Source of the DNA: Lingula anatina
Taxonomy: Eukaryota; Brachiopoda; Lingulata; Lingulida; Lingulidae
Length of the DNA: 64,000 nt
Reading direction: 5' to 3'
NCBI RefSeq assembly: GCF_001039355.2
Contig: NW_019776112.1
Span: 47,051-111,050, forward strand
The position numbers and the translations under genes were made by a program. Shown here piece by piece: positions 48,410 through 62,032 of this stretch (its first letter is position 1; every line of letters begins with the position of its first letter). The notes beneath the pieces are model-generated. The model was not told the origin of the DNA, ran no database searches, and saw only the letters and a program-made list of their open reading frames with translations.

Positions 48410-50026
48410 GCAATCATTGGATATAAAATGAAAAGCTACTTAAAATGGGTACTTGTATTACGATCCTACTATTTTCTTTAGCCTGTAGCAAATAGATTGT
48501 CGATGTATGTGCAAAAACAGTTGATTCCTGAATAGAAAATTTATGAGAACAAGATTCGGCTAAGGACTAGAGAGGCGGACAGCTGAGTTGCTGGGCACCT
48601 TCGATTTAGGACTGACGTGAAAAGCAGTCGCTGTTTACATCGTTTTAAATACATATGCAGTGACATCGTAAACGCACTGAGGCTGCAAATGGCCGCATTT
48701 ACTCGACTCTGCACAACCACTACAGTGAACTCCCCCTCCCGTACGCAGTGCAGTCTAATTGCTCATTTAAGTTTTTCATTTTTCAGTGTGTCTGCTACAT
48801 AGTAAATTCATAAAATGTAAGTACTTACCGTCTCATGGATTGTGGAAAGCTCAGTGTGGATCAACAACTGGAGATGATCTTCCCACAACAGCCTATGTGG
48901 TCTATATGCTCTGTGTGATAAGTTGTGACCGACGTCTGCATACAGTGTCTCGATCTGTTTACATTTACTGACCAAGATAAAGTTAAAGAAAATATCTATC
49001 AGTTTTAATTATTTTACCATGTGATATTTCTTAGAGTTTTCACCCAATTTAGTGTTCACCAGCTGTCGTTCTACTCACACATTACTCCCACAATATTACC
49101 AATTTACTGTTCAATTCACTTCTTCTTAACCTGGCTTAAGCTAAGTTAACAGCAAATGCGATAATAGTATTTGTGCTTCTAATATAAAAACACTATGAAG
49201 CACAGGTGCTACGCTACTCATTGATTATGTAACATTCTTGTATATTTGAACACTGTTTCGGAGAGATAAATAAAAAGAATTTAAAAACAACATATACTGG
49301 CGCTTTAAGTGTGTTTAAATAGGTTATGTATTCGGGTAAGCGTAGTTCTAAGCGGGTCACACGTGCGTTGTGATAAATTACTGATCCTACATAATAGGTG
49401 TTACAGGAATGGAAGTCCGCTAGGAACCGCAGTCCGCTCTCCATTACTTTCATCAGGTGACATTCGCCCTATATACTAACCCCAATACTCCAATTAACTT
49501 ACCCTCACCTGTACATATCATATGGGACCCCGAACTTCCATTCCTGTCACAACGCCCCCCCCCCTCTACCTGGTAGGGAAAAGGTCTCCAGAAAAGGTTA
49601 CCTTTTTGTGTTTTCTTTCTTTTTTTTTATCTTTGTTGTATTCTTTTCATATGTATCAGTTGAAAACTTCATAAATCATTCATCGCCATTTTAATGGCAC
49701 ACGATGTAGGTAGGTCTGAAGAAATTTGCAGCGCAGCAAAAAGTGAACATGCAATAATTTTACAGAACTATATTGCTTTAATCTATCTATATTTCTTTAA
49801 TTTCAATGTATATAAAAACATAACTTCTTGCTCAACCATAGTGCTATAGCGATCATCATTCAGCTAAGTTGCCCAATCCAAGAAGTTATATAGCTTCTTG
49901 CCCAATCTAATAATATAATAGATCCATATAGGTGACCCTGAGCCAGCACTGGCAACCTGTATCTTTTATTTTACCTGAGGTGATTCACAGTAGGAAGGGC
50001 ACAAGGATCAAATTCAGACACGAGCC

Positions 50027-50030
<4 letters not shown>
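48410..50030. other. Spacer upstream of AMP-binding copy 3
   Basis: It should contain the promoter and an untranslated first exon of AMP-binding copy 3. Inverted ends ACAGGAATGGAAGT at about 49404 and 49534 bound a possible small MITE (about 49399-49552). No coding exon seen. Confidence 0.35.

Positions 50031-50031
<1 letters not shown>

Positions 50032-50079
<48 letters not shown>
50032..50079. repeat. Poly(A) tract, 48 nt
   Basis: An unbroken A run. It could be the tail of a retroposed sequence on the plus strand, but no clear body or target duplication was found. Confidence 0.9.
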
Positions 50080-50083
<4 letters not shown>

Positions 50084-50099
50084 GAACATTTATCATGAG

Positions 50100-52525
50100 A
50101 CCTAACACCTTACCAGCCAGAGGTCAGGGGGTTGCCTTAGGAATTGAATTAAAAAATGCGGAATTCAGCATTTACACAGAAAAAGCTCATATCTGCAAGT
50201 TTAAGCCGAAAAGGGCCATCGTGTCCTATGAATGAGGCCCATAGTGAGGGGGGGGGGGACAGGGGGTTCAAAAGAACCCCCCTTTTTGCCTGGAAAAAGT
50301 CTCCTCTGGATAAAATTTTATGTAGGTACATGTTGATTTCATGGTAAAAGGTCCACTTTCAAAAAAAGAAACCCCTTTAAAATTGCTGGCTACATGCCTT
50401 TAAATAAACATCCAACTCCAATAATTTACATTATCAAAATCAAAGTAAAAATTCACAGTCATTTGTAACTAAAATATATTTATTGTTGATTTAAAACAAA
50501 TAAGGTTACAGTAAAACATGTTTCAATATAATACTGACTGCCAACAAGTCAACGACACTGTGTCTAACCACTTTCATTGTCATTTTACTGTCACTACCTG
50601 TCCAATAAAAATATAACATTCTAAGTCGGTTACAAACTGGACTTGGTGTCAGTTGAAAACATCATTTGACTCTCTCTTCTAAAATGCAGTGTTATTGCTA
50701 TTCTAAGTTTCTACTGATTGATGCTTCTTGTGCATTTTATCATTGAATAATATCCCTGAGCCCCTTTAATTCTTAGATACTAAATGTCAAAAAGAGCAAG
50801 AGTTAATTCAAATTGAGCAACAACCTTCCAATTGTGTGATACAGCTTTTAAATAAGTGGTTATTTGAACTCACAACTTTTCTTCAAAAAAATTTAATCTT
50901 TGTAAAAGATAAAGGCATGAAAACCGTGTAGTATAGCTCTGTCTAATTCAATATTGACATTGAAATAAGTGCTCCCTGACTAAAATAGCACTGCATAGTT
51001 CACAGTTTTATATCAACTTCAATATAAACAAAACAAAAAACCTTTCATTTTTGTTTAAGCACCATGAAATTATGAAAAAAGCTTAGACTTCTTAAATTCA
51101 ATAACTCAAAAATGTGACTAAATTTTCTCTGCATCTTCTTAATAACAAATAAAAGCCTAAGTCAAAATGATACTAAATTCAGAAGGTGTTGAAACATCAA
51201 TTAAATGTTTACTTCTAAAGATGAATAGATAGCCAATTATATCCACTTTGTTCATCTTCTGGTACATTTGTTAACTTTGTACTGCAACTGATGTAGCCAT
51301 GTCCAATTCAGAGACAAAATGAGACTTAAACACAGCACAATGCTCTACAGAAAACATTTTTAACACATCAGTGATAATACATTTGTCTTTTGATAAATGA
51401 CCTAATTAACAATAATGTTATTACATCACAAACCCTTGAAATACCCTAACAAACAGGAATCCCTCTAAGCTTTGCTGTTATACTTAGTCACAAAGGAAAA
51501 TACTCAACAATACACAAATATATTATAACTGAACTGATAAATCATCACAGGCCGTAAGTTAATGCAATATCACCTATAGGCAGCCCATAGGCAGTGTTTA
51601 ACTTCTACAGAAAGTTTGGCTCAAGTTTTAAGTCCCAGAATTCTTGCATACTATGACCCAGGGTAGATCAGTTGTTGCCCTTCTGAATGAGAACATTGGG
51701 TCGATTGAAGATATTTAAAAATTCAACTGGACCTCACAAGAAGACTCGAATTTTCTTTCAATATAGAGTGTCTGCTCAAATTTTTTTTGTCAAAAAAGGT
51801 CATGTGGGAAGAGGCCCATATGGCAGCAGAAATATGCTTGGTAGAACACCATCTGTTACATCTGAGGGTAGTAACATGGTAAGCAAGCCAACATTGTATA
51901 TATTACATGATATATTAAAATAAAAATTGCACCTTCCAATTTAGCTCTGGTATTGCTTAACATAAATCTTACCATAACAGTTAAGCTGATAAGTAATATT
52001 CCTCTACAGAATAAGGAAATCGTACTAGTGCATAATGAAACTGAGGAGTTAATGGTTAGCTGGTACACAGCAGTGTGATAGGTGAGACAGGTTGGATGTG
52101 ACACTGGAATGTGCTAATGAGCTGAGTATAAATATAGTGTGCTGCAATGGGAATGAAAATGGAATATATGCAATAGACAATGTTTGTAGTGAGGAGATGT
52201 CTTTAGTGTTATGATATGATGGTGATGAGGTGATGCTGGATGTTAAAACACAGAGTTTGAAGGAAACCTTTGGTATGGTCAGGATGCATAATATATGTAG
52301 AGTATGACACGATAAAAACACTGCTGAAGGTAATGTTGTAGACATAAGAGCGATGTGGACAACTGCAGTGTCTGTGACAACTCTGAATCTAAAAAAGAAG
52401 TTTTAAGTTAGATAAAATATGGCATTTTTAAACTTCAAGGCAGATCTTATGCTCTGGTAGGTAACTCCTAGCTGAATCTGTTGACTAGGGATTATTTCTG
52501 CACAACTCATCTAAGTCCTCAGTGG
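50100..52525 (-). other. Probable 3' UTR and flank of EDEM1
   Basis: No open frame of note. A minus-strand AATAAA (TTTATT on plus, about 50479) could end the EDEM1 transcript, giving a 3' UTR of about 2 kb. Near 50240-50290 there is a G-run and a GGGGGTTC...GAACCCCCC inverted motif. Confidence 0.3.
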
Positions 52526-55500
52526 TCAGGTTACAGTCAAGCCTATACTAGCCTCTACTTGTTGTAGATATCTGGTCTCCAGTGGTAGGAAATACCTCCT
52601 CTCATCTGGAATCCTGTCACACTGGAAAGAAATATTGGAGCAATAAATATTTAACTTGGTAAAATCTTCATCAGCTTGCTTTTTCTTTACTTCTCTTCTT
52701 ACCAATTTTGTGCTGCTGCAGTCTTATTAAAAAACATACTTACAACATTTACTAGTATTGTATTTAAGTTAAAAGAACTACCATATCAAAATCCTTTCAA
52801 CAATTACATAATCTGATAAAATGTGTATTTTACAATTTTTAAATAAAAAGGTAATGGTGGCCTTCAATTTTTGACAACACCAGAGCCTTACAAACCGCTA
52901 TAAAATCCACAACAAGTAAATTATGAATACCTACTAATACTCAACATCATAGCACAAAGATCCCCATACCAGTTTTACGCTTAACTGTTAGATGCTTACA
53001 TTGGTCATATTATTTTTCCGCACATCTAAAACGCTTTTTTCACTGTCAGATGACACATCCTGTATGTCATTTTCTAAATATTCCTCCCAGGGTTTCTCTC
53101 TCCACCTGGGGCTTATTGGTAATATATGTCCCTCTGTTGTAAAAATATAACTGGCTGCCTCTTTGTTTAAATGGTGATCTTTGTCAAAAAGCTGGAAAGT
53201 GGAAGAAAACAATACATTTACAAATGAGGGAGAGTTGACTGAAAGGGTTATGGTAAATACTCTCTACCTCCTGCTAAAGATAAGAGAGGTTTCATGGTAT
53301 GTGGTTGTTTTATCACATCACAGACAACATTTTCATTTTTCTTCATCTAATTTTTGATCAACGTCAAAAGGGGAAAGGGGGGGGGGGGGTACTTCCAAAC
53401 CAAACTTTCTCAGGCACATTTGAAATGAAGAAAGCAAACATAATAGTTACCCTCTGTAAATACCAGTATGAGAGCATATTTTGCCTTAAAATATAACAAG
53501 GGACAGAATATAAGAACTCATCTCCCTACACAATGTGCCTCCAATTTGGGGGTTCACTGCCCAAAGAAGTTAATAATATCTACTAGCTTGGTTTCTCTGC
53601 CCCAGGTCAACAAGGCAAAAAATATGTGATGTAAGAAAACAACAAAATATAAATATCTATTACCAGACCTAATGAATTTTTGAGAAAAATAAGTGAGGTA
53701 GTTCAAAAATTGTGAGTAATTACCATCACAATCATAAGCGACAACATGAATAATTTGTACAATAAAGCATAAAAATTATGGCAGCTGTTTTCAATAATTT
53801 GAGACAAATTTGGAGCGCTAGAAATAACAATGAAATGTAGGTCAACAAGGCAGCAAAACTGCCAACTGGACAGACAAAACTGATAGAAGCAGTGACATTA
53901 AAACAACCAGAACAATGGATAACCATTTTAGTGTGAAAGAGTACAAATGTTTTGTCAATTTTAACAGTGACTGAAGTCAAAGATAATGGGATATTCCAGA
54001 ATGCACCAAACATTTGAGTTACGCAAGTGATACACATGATTTTTGTGTTTTATAACACTTTTTATTCACTGTTGATTTCTTTCCTTATTAAGAATGAAAG
54101 AAAATACTGTGGCAAGGCAGACCTATGCATATATTATTCATAAAATACACACATAACTGACATAACTCAAATGTTCACTATTTTGTGGAAAGACTAACAT
54201 GACAGACATTGGGGTACAGTGTAAAATCCTTGAGAAAAGCATGTACAATTTAAAATTGTTTTGCATTCAACTTTGTTGAAATGAACTTTGTTATTTCTGT
54301 AAATCATCAACTGAATCCAAAATACTGAAGTGTGCATGTAAAAACAGATACCTTCTCTGAACACAAGAGAATATACAAAGAACATTTCCCACCCCAACAA
54401 CCCCCCACCCCTCTCCCCATACCAAATACAAATATATTTTACATTCTTTCAAAAGCAAAACTAATATATATGAAACCGAAATTTGACTGGCTAAGAGCTA
54501 CATTGTTTTTGTTGTTTTTTCTCCCTACATGAACACTTCTGCTAATCTCTACTGACAAAACAACAAAGCTATCACAGATCATCCACATATGTACTGAAGA
54601 TTGACACTTCTTCACTTTTGAAATACTTACAAGATATAAATATTTACAAGTTTCACTGAGGAAAAAACTTTCCATTCTGTCCTCCAGGTCCATCTTTGTA
54701 ACATCATGAATTGTTGCATAGCCACATCTGAAAGATACACACAGTCATGAAGGTTAACCTGGCTGGCAAAGATAGTGGAGTTGTTTCTGACAGAAATGAA
54801 ATTGGGTCAGAATAAAATTCTCTGAAATTAGGGATATTCCTGAATAATCTAATCCCTGATGAGGCATTTCAATTTTTAAATTATAACAGCTTATGGTTTC
54901 CATCACTACATCAATTCTTTATCATAATTAAATCTGCTTTGATTTAGATAGTTCAGTATGTATTAAATAAATAGCAACAGTTTGAACCTGAATCACTTCA
55001 CAGGAAAAAATGCAGTAATAGACAACAGTCATAGTAAACAGTTTTATACTCACTCTGCTTTTGCATATTTATCAATGTTCTCTAATATATCCTTTCCAAC
55101 ATGGAGGTAAAAAGGGTTTTTAGTTGCCTGATATAAAAGATACGTAGATTCAACCAACTCTGGTCTGAGAGGATAAAAATTCAGCTCTGGCACTTTTAAA
55201 TGCCAGTTGTATCTTTCTGGTAGGATGCCATATTTCCTCCATATAGAATAGTAGACTGCATGGCTGCATATGGCCTCCTCGATATCCCCAGCTAACACCT
55301 TAACAGAAAAAGAAACAGATATTGCTTTTATCATAACTCTGTTGAGAAACACGGTTTACAATAATACTCTGTACTCTGGGGTGGGGGATCCAGGATTATT
55401 TGAAGGGAAGGGGGTTCGCGGATACACAGCCTACCCCCCCCCCCCCCCAAAGCTCCTCCACTTTTGGCATTTTAGAGGGCGAACAGTGCCATTTGGTACA

Positions 55501-56171
55501 GTTTAGAACTATAATTCAGCTAGTCAAAATTCTGATTTCAAGAGGGGACCATCGGTGTGATTTTTGTTCAGAAATCGAAGGGGGGGGGGGGCAGGTACCC
55601 CCAGAATCCCCCCTCTCCCCCTAAATCCACCACTGTGTACTAAAAATTGGTAAGCCTAGTGTACTGATTTTCCTATTGGAAGTTTATATCAGGAATTTTA
55701 GGCCTCCAAACCATAGTACCCACATAACAATTTTAATATAGCAGTAGTACTAGTTCCCATGGTAAGTTGTACACAAAATTTAATAAACAATGTCCTTAGT
55801 TACAAATGAGTTCACCATTACTATTCTCCATTCATTATATAATTGGTATACAAAGGACACCTTCCACATTTACCTAGTACAGCCTCTGTTACAGCATTTG
55901 AACTCACAAACTAATAAATATCTACAAAATTTTGCAAGGAAAATTTCAATACTCTCTACTAGTTTATTATCCCCAACACTTCAACAAGACAGAAAAGAAT
56001 ATTAATCTCATTATGATTACATTACATACTAGAAAAATATGTTTACCAACCTGAATCCCGGCCCAGGCTGCTGACAGGGAGTCCACCCAGTTGTTCAGGG
56101 TTTCACCATTCTTCATGTTCACATTCATATACAGTGGGTGGAAACCTGAGCCCTTGTTGCAGTTTGGTCGA
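52526..56171 (-). CDS. EDEM1: EDEM1, C-terminal five coding exons (ER degradation-enhancing mannosidase-like)
   Basis: Exons on the minus strand: 56051-56171, 55054-55298, 54631-54727, 53000-53191 and 52526-52621. All have GT/AG borders and matching phases and give the last 249 residues; upstream exons lie beyond 56171 or outside the window. EDEM proteins are glycoside hydrolase family 47 members of the ER lumen that trim mannose from misfolded glycoproteins for ERAD. Diagnostic stretches in order: [81 protein letters not shown] and the tail [15 protein letters not shown]. The tail and the PERYNW motif point to EDEM1 rather than EDEM2 or EDEM3. The reading frame is intact, so the gene is probably functional despite transposon insertions in its introns. 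Confidence 0.93.
55376..55635. mobile_element. Non-autonomous DNA element in an EDEM1 intron (260 bp)
   Basis: Left end CTGGGGTGGGGGATCCAGGA and right end CCCCCTAAATCCACCACTG are imperfect inverted repeats. A direct TGTACT flanks both sides (55370-55375 and 55636-55641). G- and C-runs lie inside. It resembles widespread invertebrate repeats with CAGGGGCGGATCCAG-type ends, but the class is uncertain. Confidence 0.55.
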
Positions 56172-56863
56172 CTGTAAGGCAAAATATGTTTTAAATATTA
56201 GGATGTACATCAAATTAACAACCTATATTAATTAAATACATTTGAAAATTAGACAATAACTGTAAATAAACAAAAGAAATTGTCTTAACTCTATATTAAA
56301 GGTTCATTTGAAGGTCAAGGTCACCACAAGAAAGACAAAGCGACGGACAAGCGGGAAATGAAAAGTTTGAAAATATCGACAAAAAATGTCGCCAATTGAC
56401 CAGCATTGACTATAAATAAGACAATAAGTATACAGAGGTTATGTGTGAAGTAAAAAATTAGTAGACTTTGTTGCTTTTTTCTGACTTTAATGATATGGTG
56501 CAGTGCTAAAGCCAGGTCATGTTTCGCCGTTACTTCGATTGACCCTACACCCTGCATGTCACACGAGCTATGGGAAAATCTAAGAATAAAAAGCGAAAAG
56601 TCAATAGTCCTAGCAGTAGAAGTGAAAACTTCCATCTTAGCAGTATTTTGGAGGACGCCAACGCAGTCTTGTACGGAGACATAACTGATAACCACCCCAC
56701 CATGGCCGGTCTACAACAATCAACTCCTATAGTTGCAATACAATGGGAAAATAACAATAAGCTGCCCACAGGAGGGATGTCACTGGAAAACATTGCACTA
56801 CAGATGGCAGACATCATGACAGAATTGAAGGTGATTAAGGACAGTCAAAAAAGCATTATTGAA

Positions 56864-58613
56864 AACCCCTCTAACTACAGAGGAATATGTATAACCAGTT
56901 GTATGGGGAAACTATTTAATGCCTTATTAGCTACAAGATTAAGCAAGCATATTGAAACTGAAGACAAATTGAGCCAAGAACAAGCTGGCTTTCGACCGGG
57001 GTACAGAACCACAGATCATATTTACACTCTCAAGTCACTAATAAACAGAAGCATAAGCAAGAACAAAAACGTGTATGCATGTTTTATTGATTTCAAAAAG
57101 GCTTTCGACACAGTGTGGCATAAAGGGATCTTCCTTAAACTACTTAAGCTGGGCATTGGGGGGAAATTCTATAAACTAATTAAGTGCATGTATAATAACA
57201 CCAGACTAGGTGTATCTATAGGTGAACAGTATACAACCCCATTCAAGTCAAGAATAGGCATCCGACAAGGGGACAATTTGAGTCCAATACTCTTTAACAT
57301 ATTTATCGATGATCTAAAAGATGATCTCAGCGAATGCTATAACCCAGGAAATGTTGCTGGACTGAGTCATATCCTCTATGCTGATGATCTTATCCTCCTA
57401 TCAACATCAAAAGACGGTCTACAGCACTTGCTGCATAAACTCGAAAGGTACTGCTTAAAATGGAAATTACATGTAAATGAAAACAAATCAAAAGTTGTTG
57501 TCTTCAACAAATCTGGTAAAGTGGATAAAAATACAAAGTCCTTTATAAATGCCAACCCGATCGAGACTGTGAAAGAATACACTTACCTTGGTATCACCTT
57601 TGCTAACACTGGGTCAATGAAAAAAGCAATAGTAAATCTAAAATTGAAAGCAATGAAAGCAATGTTCTCATTGAAAGGTGCACTTTCGTCACAAAACTTA
57701 TCCTCACCTCTCCTATATTTAAAACTGTTTGACAAAGTGGTAAGGCCAATACTCCTCTATGGCTGTGAAGTTTGGGCCCAAGAAATATTCAAAGAAAAGA
57801 AAATGACCCTGAACAAAATTAACCAAATGCCTTTTGAGCAAGCACATTTGAGAATGTGCAAATGGGCACTGGGTTTGAGTAAACACGCCAGCAACAATGC
57901 TAGTCGCAGAGCTCGGTCGTTATCCTTTATATTCTAACATTGTTAAACAGGTACAACGATACTGCCAAAGATTTGGAAATCTACCAAATAACAGAATAGT
58001 TAAACTCACCAATGTTGCAGAACTGACAATAGGGGAAAAAGGTTGGCCAGGAGCGATTAATACTATGTTAACAACTTGGGATCTTCACAGTGAAAATGTC
58101 CCAGGGGTTCAGCAAATCCAAACACATTGCAATATTGAGGAAAAAATCAATGCTAAAATTGAAAAAATGTTCTGGGAAGAGTTAACTGATCCACAAAGCG
58201 CCAAGTTAAAAACTTATAGTCTGATAAAAAAAGTCCTACAAAATTGAAAAGTACCTGCTAACTAATGCCCCTTAGTCATTAAAAAGGGAAGTGGCTAAAA
58301 TTAGAGTCAGTGATCATATTCTGGAAATGGAAAGAGGACGCATACCAGACCTAAAACACCACGCGAGGAACGATTCTGTCCCCACTGTCCTGCAATCGAG
58401 GACGAAGTGCACTTCCTACTAGAATGAAGACACCATGTAAAAGAGAGGGAGGGCATGTTAAAACAATTCCCTAAATGTGACATGCATCACCTAGCAAGCA
58501 GTGACGAGAAGGTTAAAATCATACTAAGCCCAGAAAATGAGAAAGAATTGTACGCTGTTGGTAAATACATTCAGAGGGCAATTTCCAAAAGAAATGAGCA
58601 TCTGCCACACTGA
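56864..58613 (+). pseudogene. Reverse transcriptase of LINE element B, 5'-truncated
   Basis: The RT core is open to 57937: NPSNYRGICI, QAGFRPGYRT, YACFIDFKKAFDTVWH, GIRQGDNLSP and the catalytic LYADDLILLS. A frameshift near 57900 leads to 57897-58247. More indels precede the Cys-rich C-terminus (CPHCPAIEDEVHFLLE), which ends at TGA 58613. The endonuclease half is absent, so it is a 5'-truncated insertion. The RT is of the general CR1/L2/Jockey type; I cannot place the clade. Confidence 0.88.
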
Positions 58614-58906
58614 AGTAGCCTCTTCCTGCTATGTATTATATGAACCATAAGTATGGCACATTAGATACATATAGCTATAAGCCTATCAAAGAAAATGTGT
58701 GTTCCCTCAGTGTATTGAACTATTTACAATTGTAATAAGTATTTTAAACAACGTATACACTGTAATTAATAATCTTAAACACTGTATTAGTAGTAATCCA
58801 TAGTGATGTATAACTATTTATTTATTTATATATTTGTAGTATAGAGGGCTAACAAATGTAACTGTCACATTTAATGCTCGAATAAATTATTATTATTATT
58901 ATTATA
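58614..58906 (+). repeat. 3' UTR and (ATT)n tail of LINE element B
   Basis: Nearly identical to 61731-62032 downstream of the second LINE-B copy. It ends AATAAATTATTATTATT, a microsatellite tail rather than poly(A). Confidence 0.85.
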
Positions 58907-60099
58907 TAATACAAAAATGTGTGAACATTTGAAAAAAGATATCTCACATCTTGTACAAGAAAAAGTGAATGAAATGAAGAGAGATATAGAAGTAACAGTC
59001 AATACTCAAAATTTAAAGCTGAAAGCACTACAGGACAAAACACTAAAACTGACTCACGATTTGCAAGAAAAAGATAGAACTATTGATTCGCTTAAATGTA
59101 GAATAGAATCATGTTTGGATAGCCATAAGTCAGGTGTGGAAAATCCAGATATTTCAGTTATCATAACAGGTCTATATCTAAGTCCTAATGAAAATCTGGA
59201 GGACAAGGTGGGACAAATTCTGATGACCATTATGCCACCTGAATTTGAGCAAAGGCTGTGGACCTACCCAGGATACAGGAGTGCAAAAGACTGCAAAGCA
59301 GGACTAGAAAACCTGGACTTGTAAAGGTAGCCTTAGGCAGTATAAAAGAGAAAATACTAGTTTTAAGGCAGAAGCATAATATAAGAAATAGTACAGATGC
59401 AAGAATGCGAAAAGTACGTATACATGCCAGTAAATCCCACTGCGAGAGAGTTCTTGACAAAAACATGGAATTCTTGTTACAATATGTGCCAGAGGGACAT
59501 ATATGTTCTATATCACCAACCATGGGCTTATTAAAGAAAAAACTGCCGACAGGATGCGACAAGGTAATACAGGTACGGCTACTGCCACAAACAGCGCCCA
59601 TATGCAGCTGGTCAACGTGGATCAAACTCGGGCCCCGTACATAAATACACCTAGATACACAAACCCAAGCGGACCCGAAACCATCTTTCAAGCAGTGCCA
59701 GTGAATGGAATGAGAACACCAGTAAACAGAATTAGGACCCCTCTCATACGCCCACAGCATGCTGTATCACCACCATTGACCATGAATCACTAGGACAGGC
59801 AGCCCTTCTGCCAAGTTTTGGACCACAATCAGTTTAACACAGATATCGCACGCGAGGAGGTAGAAACCTCGCCCACCATAGACAAATGCTCAGCTTTGGT
59901 AAAAAAAGATGAAGTTTCGGAGCTAAGTTTTATTTCCTGGAATGCTACAGCATGTGATAAAACGTACTTTAAGGAGTAAGAAGCGACTATATTGTGCGTT
60001 TGTGGATTATAAATCCGCTTTCGATTCCATCGATAGGCCAAGTTTATGAAAGAAATTAAATAAACTCGGTGTCCAAGGTAAATTGCTCCAAATTATAAC

Positions 60100-60955
60100 A
60101 AGGCAGCAAAGCTGTCAAATGTACAGACAAAAAACAGAAAAAAAAGATGCAAAAGAGGTCATTTTGTCAATTTTGATGCAACAAAAAATAATGCTTATAA
60201 GANTTGTTAAGTATCATTTGTAAAAATTTCAGAAATATTTGACAAGATTTGACAAAATTATTAGCGTTTAACTATTTTAAGTCACGGAATTTGCTAGTCT
60301 TTTCAATGTAATTTTCAGTTTTACCAAGTATATTGTCCCAACAAACACTTTTCATTAGACACAGGCAACTGATCAGCTTACCTCAGATTATTAAAGTTAT
60401 TAAATTATGAAATTTGTTAAGCTTAATTGACCTGATAGGCCCTTCATTGTTATCAGAGAATGGCAATATGTACATGCTCACTCTATATTTTACAGGTTTG
60501 TGCATTCTACCAAAATGTAATCTGGAGGATTCATTGTGAAAGCAGTAAATCATTTTAATTAAAATACACGTATATTTGTAAGTCAAATATAATTCAGTTA
60601 AAAAGTAATTTGTATCACTATGCCATTGACATTTTTGCAAGTGACAAGTGTCTGTTCACCCCATCATAAAAACAGGGTTTTTTTTAAATGAATAGCTCTG
60701 TGCATATGTCATATTGTTAGATTGAAGAAAATGTATGAAAACATTAAATAGGTTGGTAAATATTTTGGATGAATTCCATATTTGTCCCATGTACTGGAAA
60801 TCCGTGGAAGATAGTAAAGATGGTAATAAACAAAAGTAGTTTAATACCTGCCACACCTGTCTCTAGACAAATATATGCTTCATACAAAAATGTTAGTTGT
60901 TTAACCTATATTTATGTCGTAAAGTTAAAGTGATGTTTTCTTTTTTCTCAGAATG
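60100..60955. other. AT-rich spacer with one ambiguous base (60203)
   Basis: A motif of about 35 bp (ACAAGGCAGCAAAGCTG and its flank) also appears, diverged, at about 53843-53880. No exon seen. Confidence 0.35.
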
Positions 60956-60957
60956 GG

Positions 60958-61014
60958 TGCCCCCCAAAAAAACTGCTGACTGACCAGGGGTCGGAAATTT
61001 GTAATGAGGTAAAT
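60958..61014 (+). pseudogene. Exon-like integrase core fragment
   Basis: Bounded by a strong acceptor (TTTTCTTTTTTCTCAG) and a donor (GAG|GTAAAT). It reads as an integrase core segment including LLTDQGSEICNE, which holds the second catalytic Asp of Gypsy/Ginger-type integrases. Nineteen codons only. Part of a scattered set of pieces on the same strand. Confidence 0.5.
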
Positions 61015-61447
61015 GTCTTATAATATGATTTAAGTATTATTAAGTCTTTGGCATAAATTGGAAACTGGAAAGGATACAATCACCACTCGTTTATGTTATG
61101 CCAAATATGATAAAGGTTTTAGGGTGAATATTGGCTTCAATCTTGTTGGCATGCCTATGAATGTGTAACTGATTACCAGTGATATCTGTTTCAGTACTTA
61201 TCAGTTTAGAGCATATGTAATATTGAAAGCCTACTCTGCTTAATTAAAACCCATTTTTATTATCAATGTAAACTGTTTAATGCAGTAGAAAATGACCTAG
61301 TAGGATTATGTTTTTAAAATAAAAAAACGACCCAAGGCCCCTTAAATATAAAATCCATCTTTGCTTTTTTCAAAGCAATAAAAGATAATAGGGATGATAA
61401 ATCTTGGAACTTGTCTACCATTTTAGTATGTACAAATAAAATTCTTA

Positions 61448-62032
61448 TAGAGGACGCTACACCAGACCTAAAACACCACGCGAGGAACGATTCTGTCCCC
61501 ACTGTCCTGCAATCGAGGACGAAGTGCACTTCCTACTAGAATGTAGACACCATGTAAAAGAGAGGGAGGGCATGTTAAAACAATTCCCTAAATGTGACAT
61601 GCATCACCTAGCAAGCAGTGACGAGAAGGTTAAAATCATACTAAGCCCAGAAAATGAGAAAGAATTGTACGCTGTTGGTAAATACATTCAGAGGGCAATT
61701 TCCAAAAGAAATGAGCATCTGCCACACTGAAGTAGCCTCATCCTGCTATATATTATATGAACCATAAGTATGGCACATTAGATACATATAGCTATAAGCC
61801 TATCAAAGAAAATGTGTGTTCCCTCAGTGTATTGAACTATTTACAATTTTAATAAGTAATTTAAACAACGTATACACTGTAATTAATAATCTTAAACACT
61901 GTATTAGTAGTAATCCATAGTAATGTATAACTATTTATTTATTTATATATTTGTAGTATAGAGGGCTAACAAATGTAACTGCCACATTTAATGCTCGAAT
62001 AAATTATCATTATTATTATTATTATTATATTT
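61448..62032 (+). mobile_element. LINE element B, second 5'-truncated copy
   Basis: Identical or nearly so to 58333-58906. The C-terminal coding end is intact here (CPHCPAIEDEVHFLLECRHH to a stop at 61730), whereas the first copy has indels. It ends in an (ATT)n tail. It lies between integrase fragments. The high identity suggests recent activity of the family. Confidence 0.88.

Larger units (their letters stand above)
56570..60095 (+). mobile_element. Older LINE (element A), split by a second LINE
   Basis: ORF1 begins at 56570 (MGKSKNKKRK, basic N-terminus), is interrupted at about 56862 and resumes at about 58910 as a coiled coil (residues such as LKKDISHLVQEKVNEMK). A frameshift near 59258 leads into an RNA-binding-type C-terminus (KPGLVKVALGSIKEKILVLR). 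ORF2 starts near 59920 with an endonuclease-like LSFISWN, then jumps by deletion into an RT fragment (CAFVDYKSAFDSIDRPS, about 59970-60050). Frameshifts and deletions make it inactive. It lies in the intron upstream of the first EDEM1 exon seen here. Confidence 0.75.
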
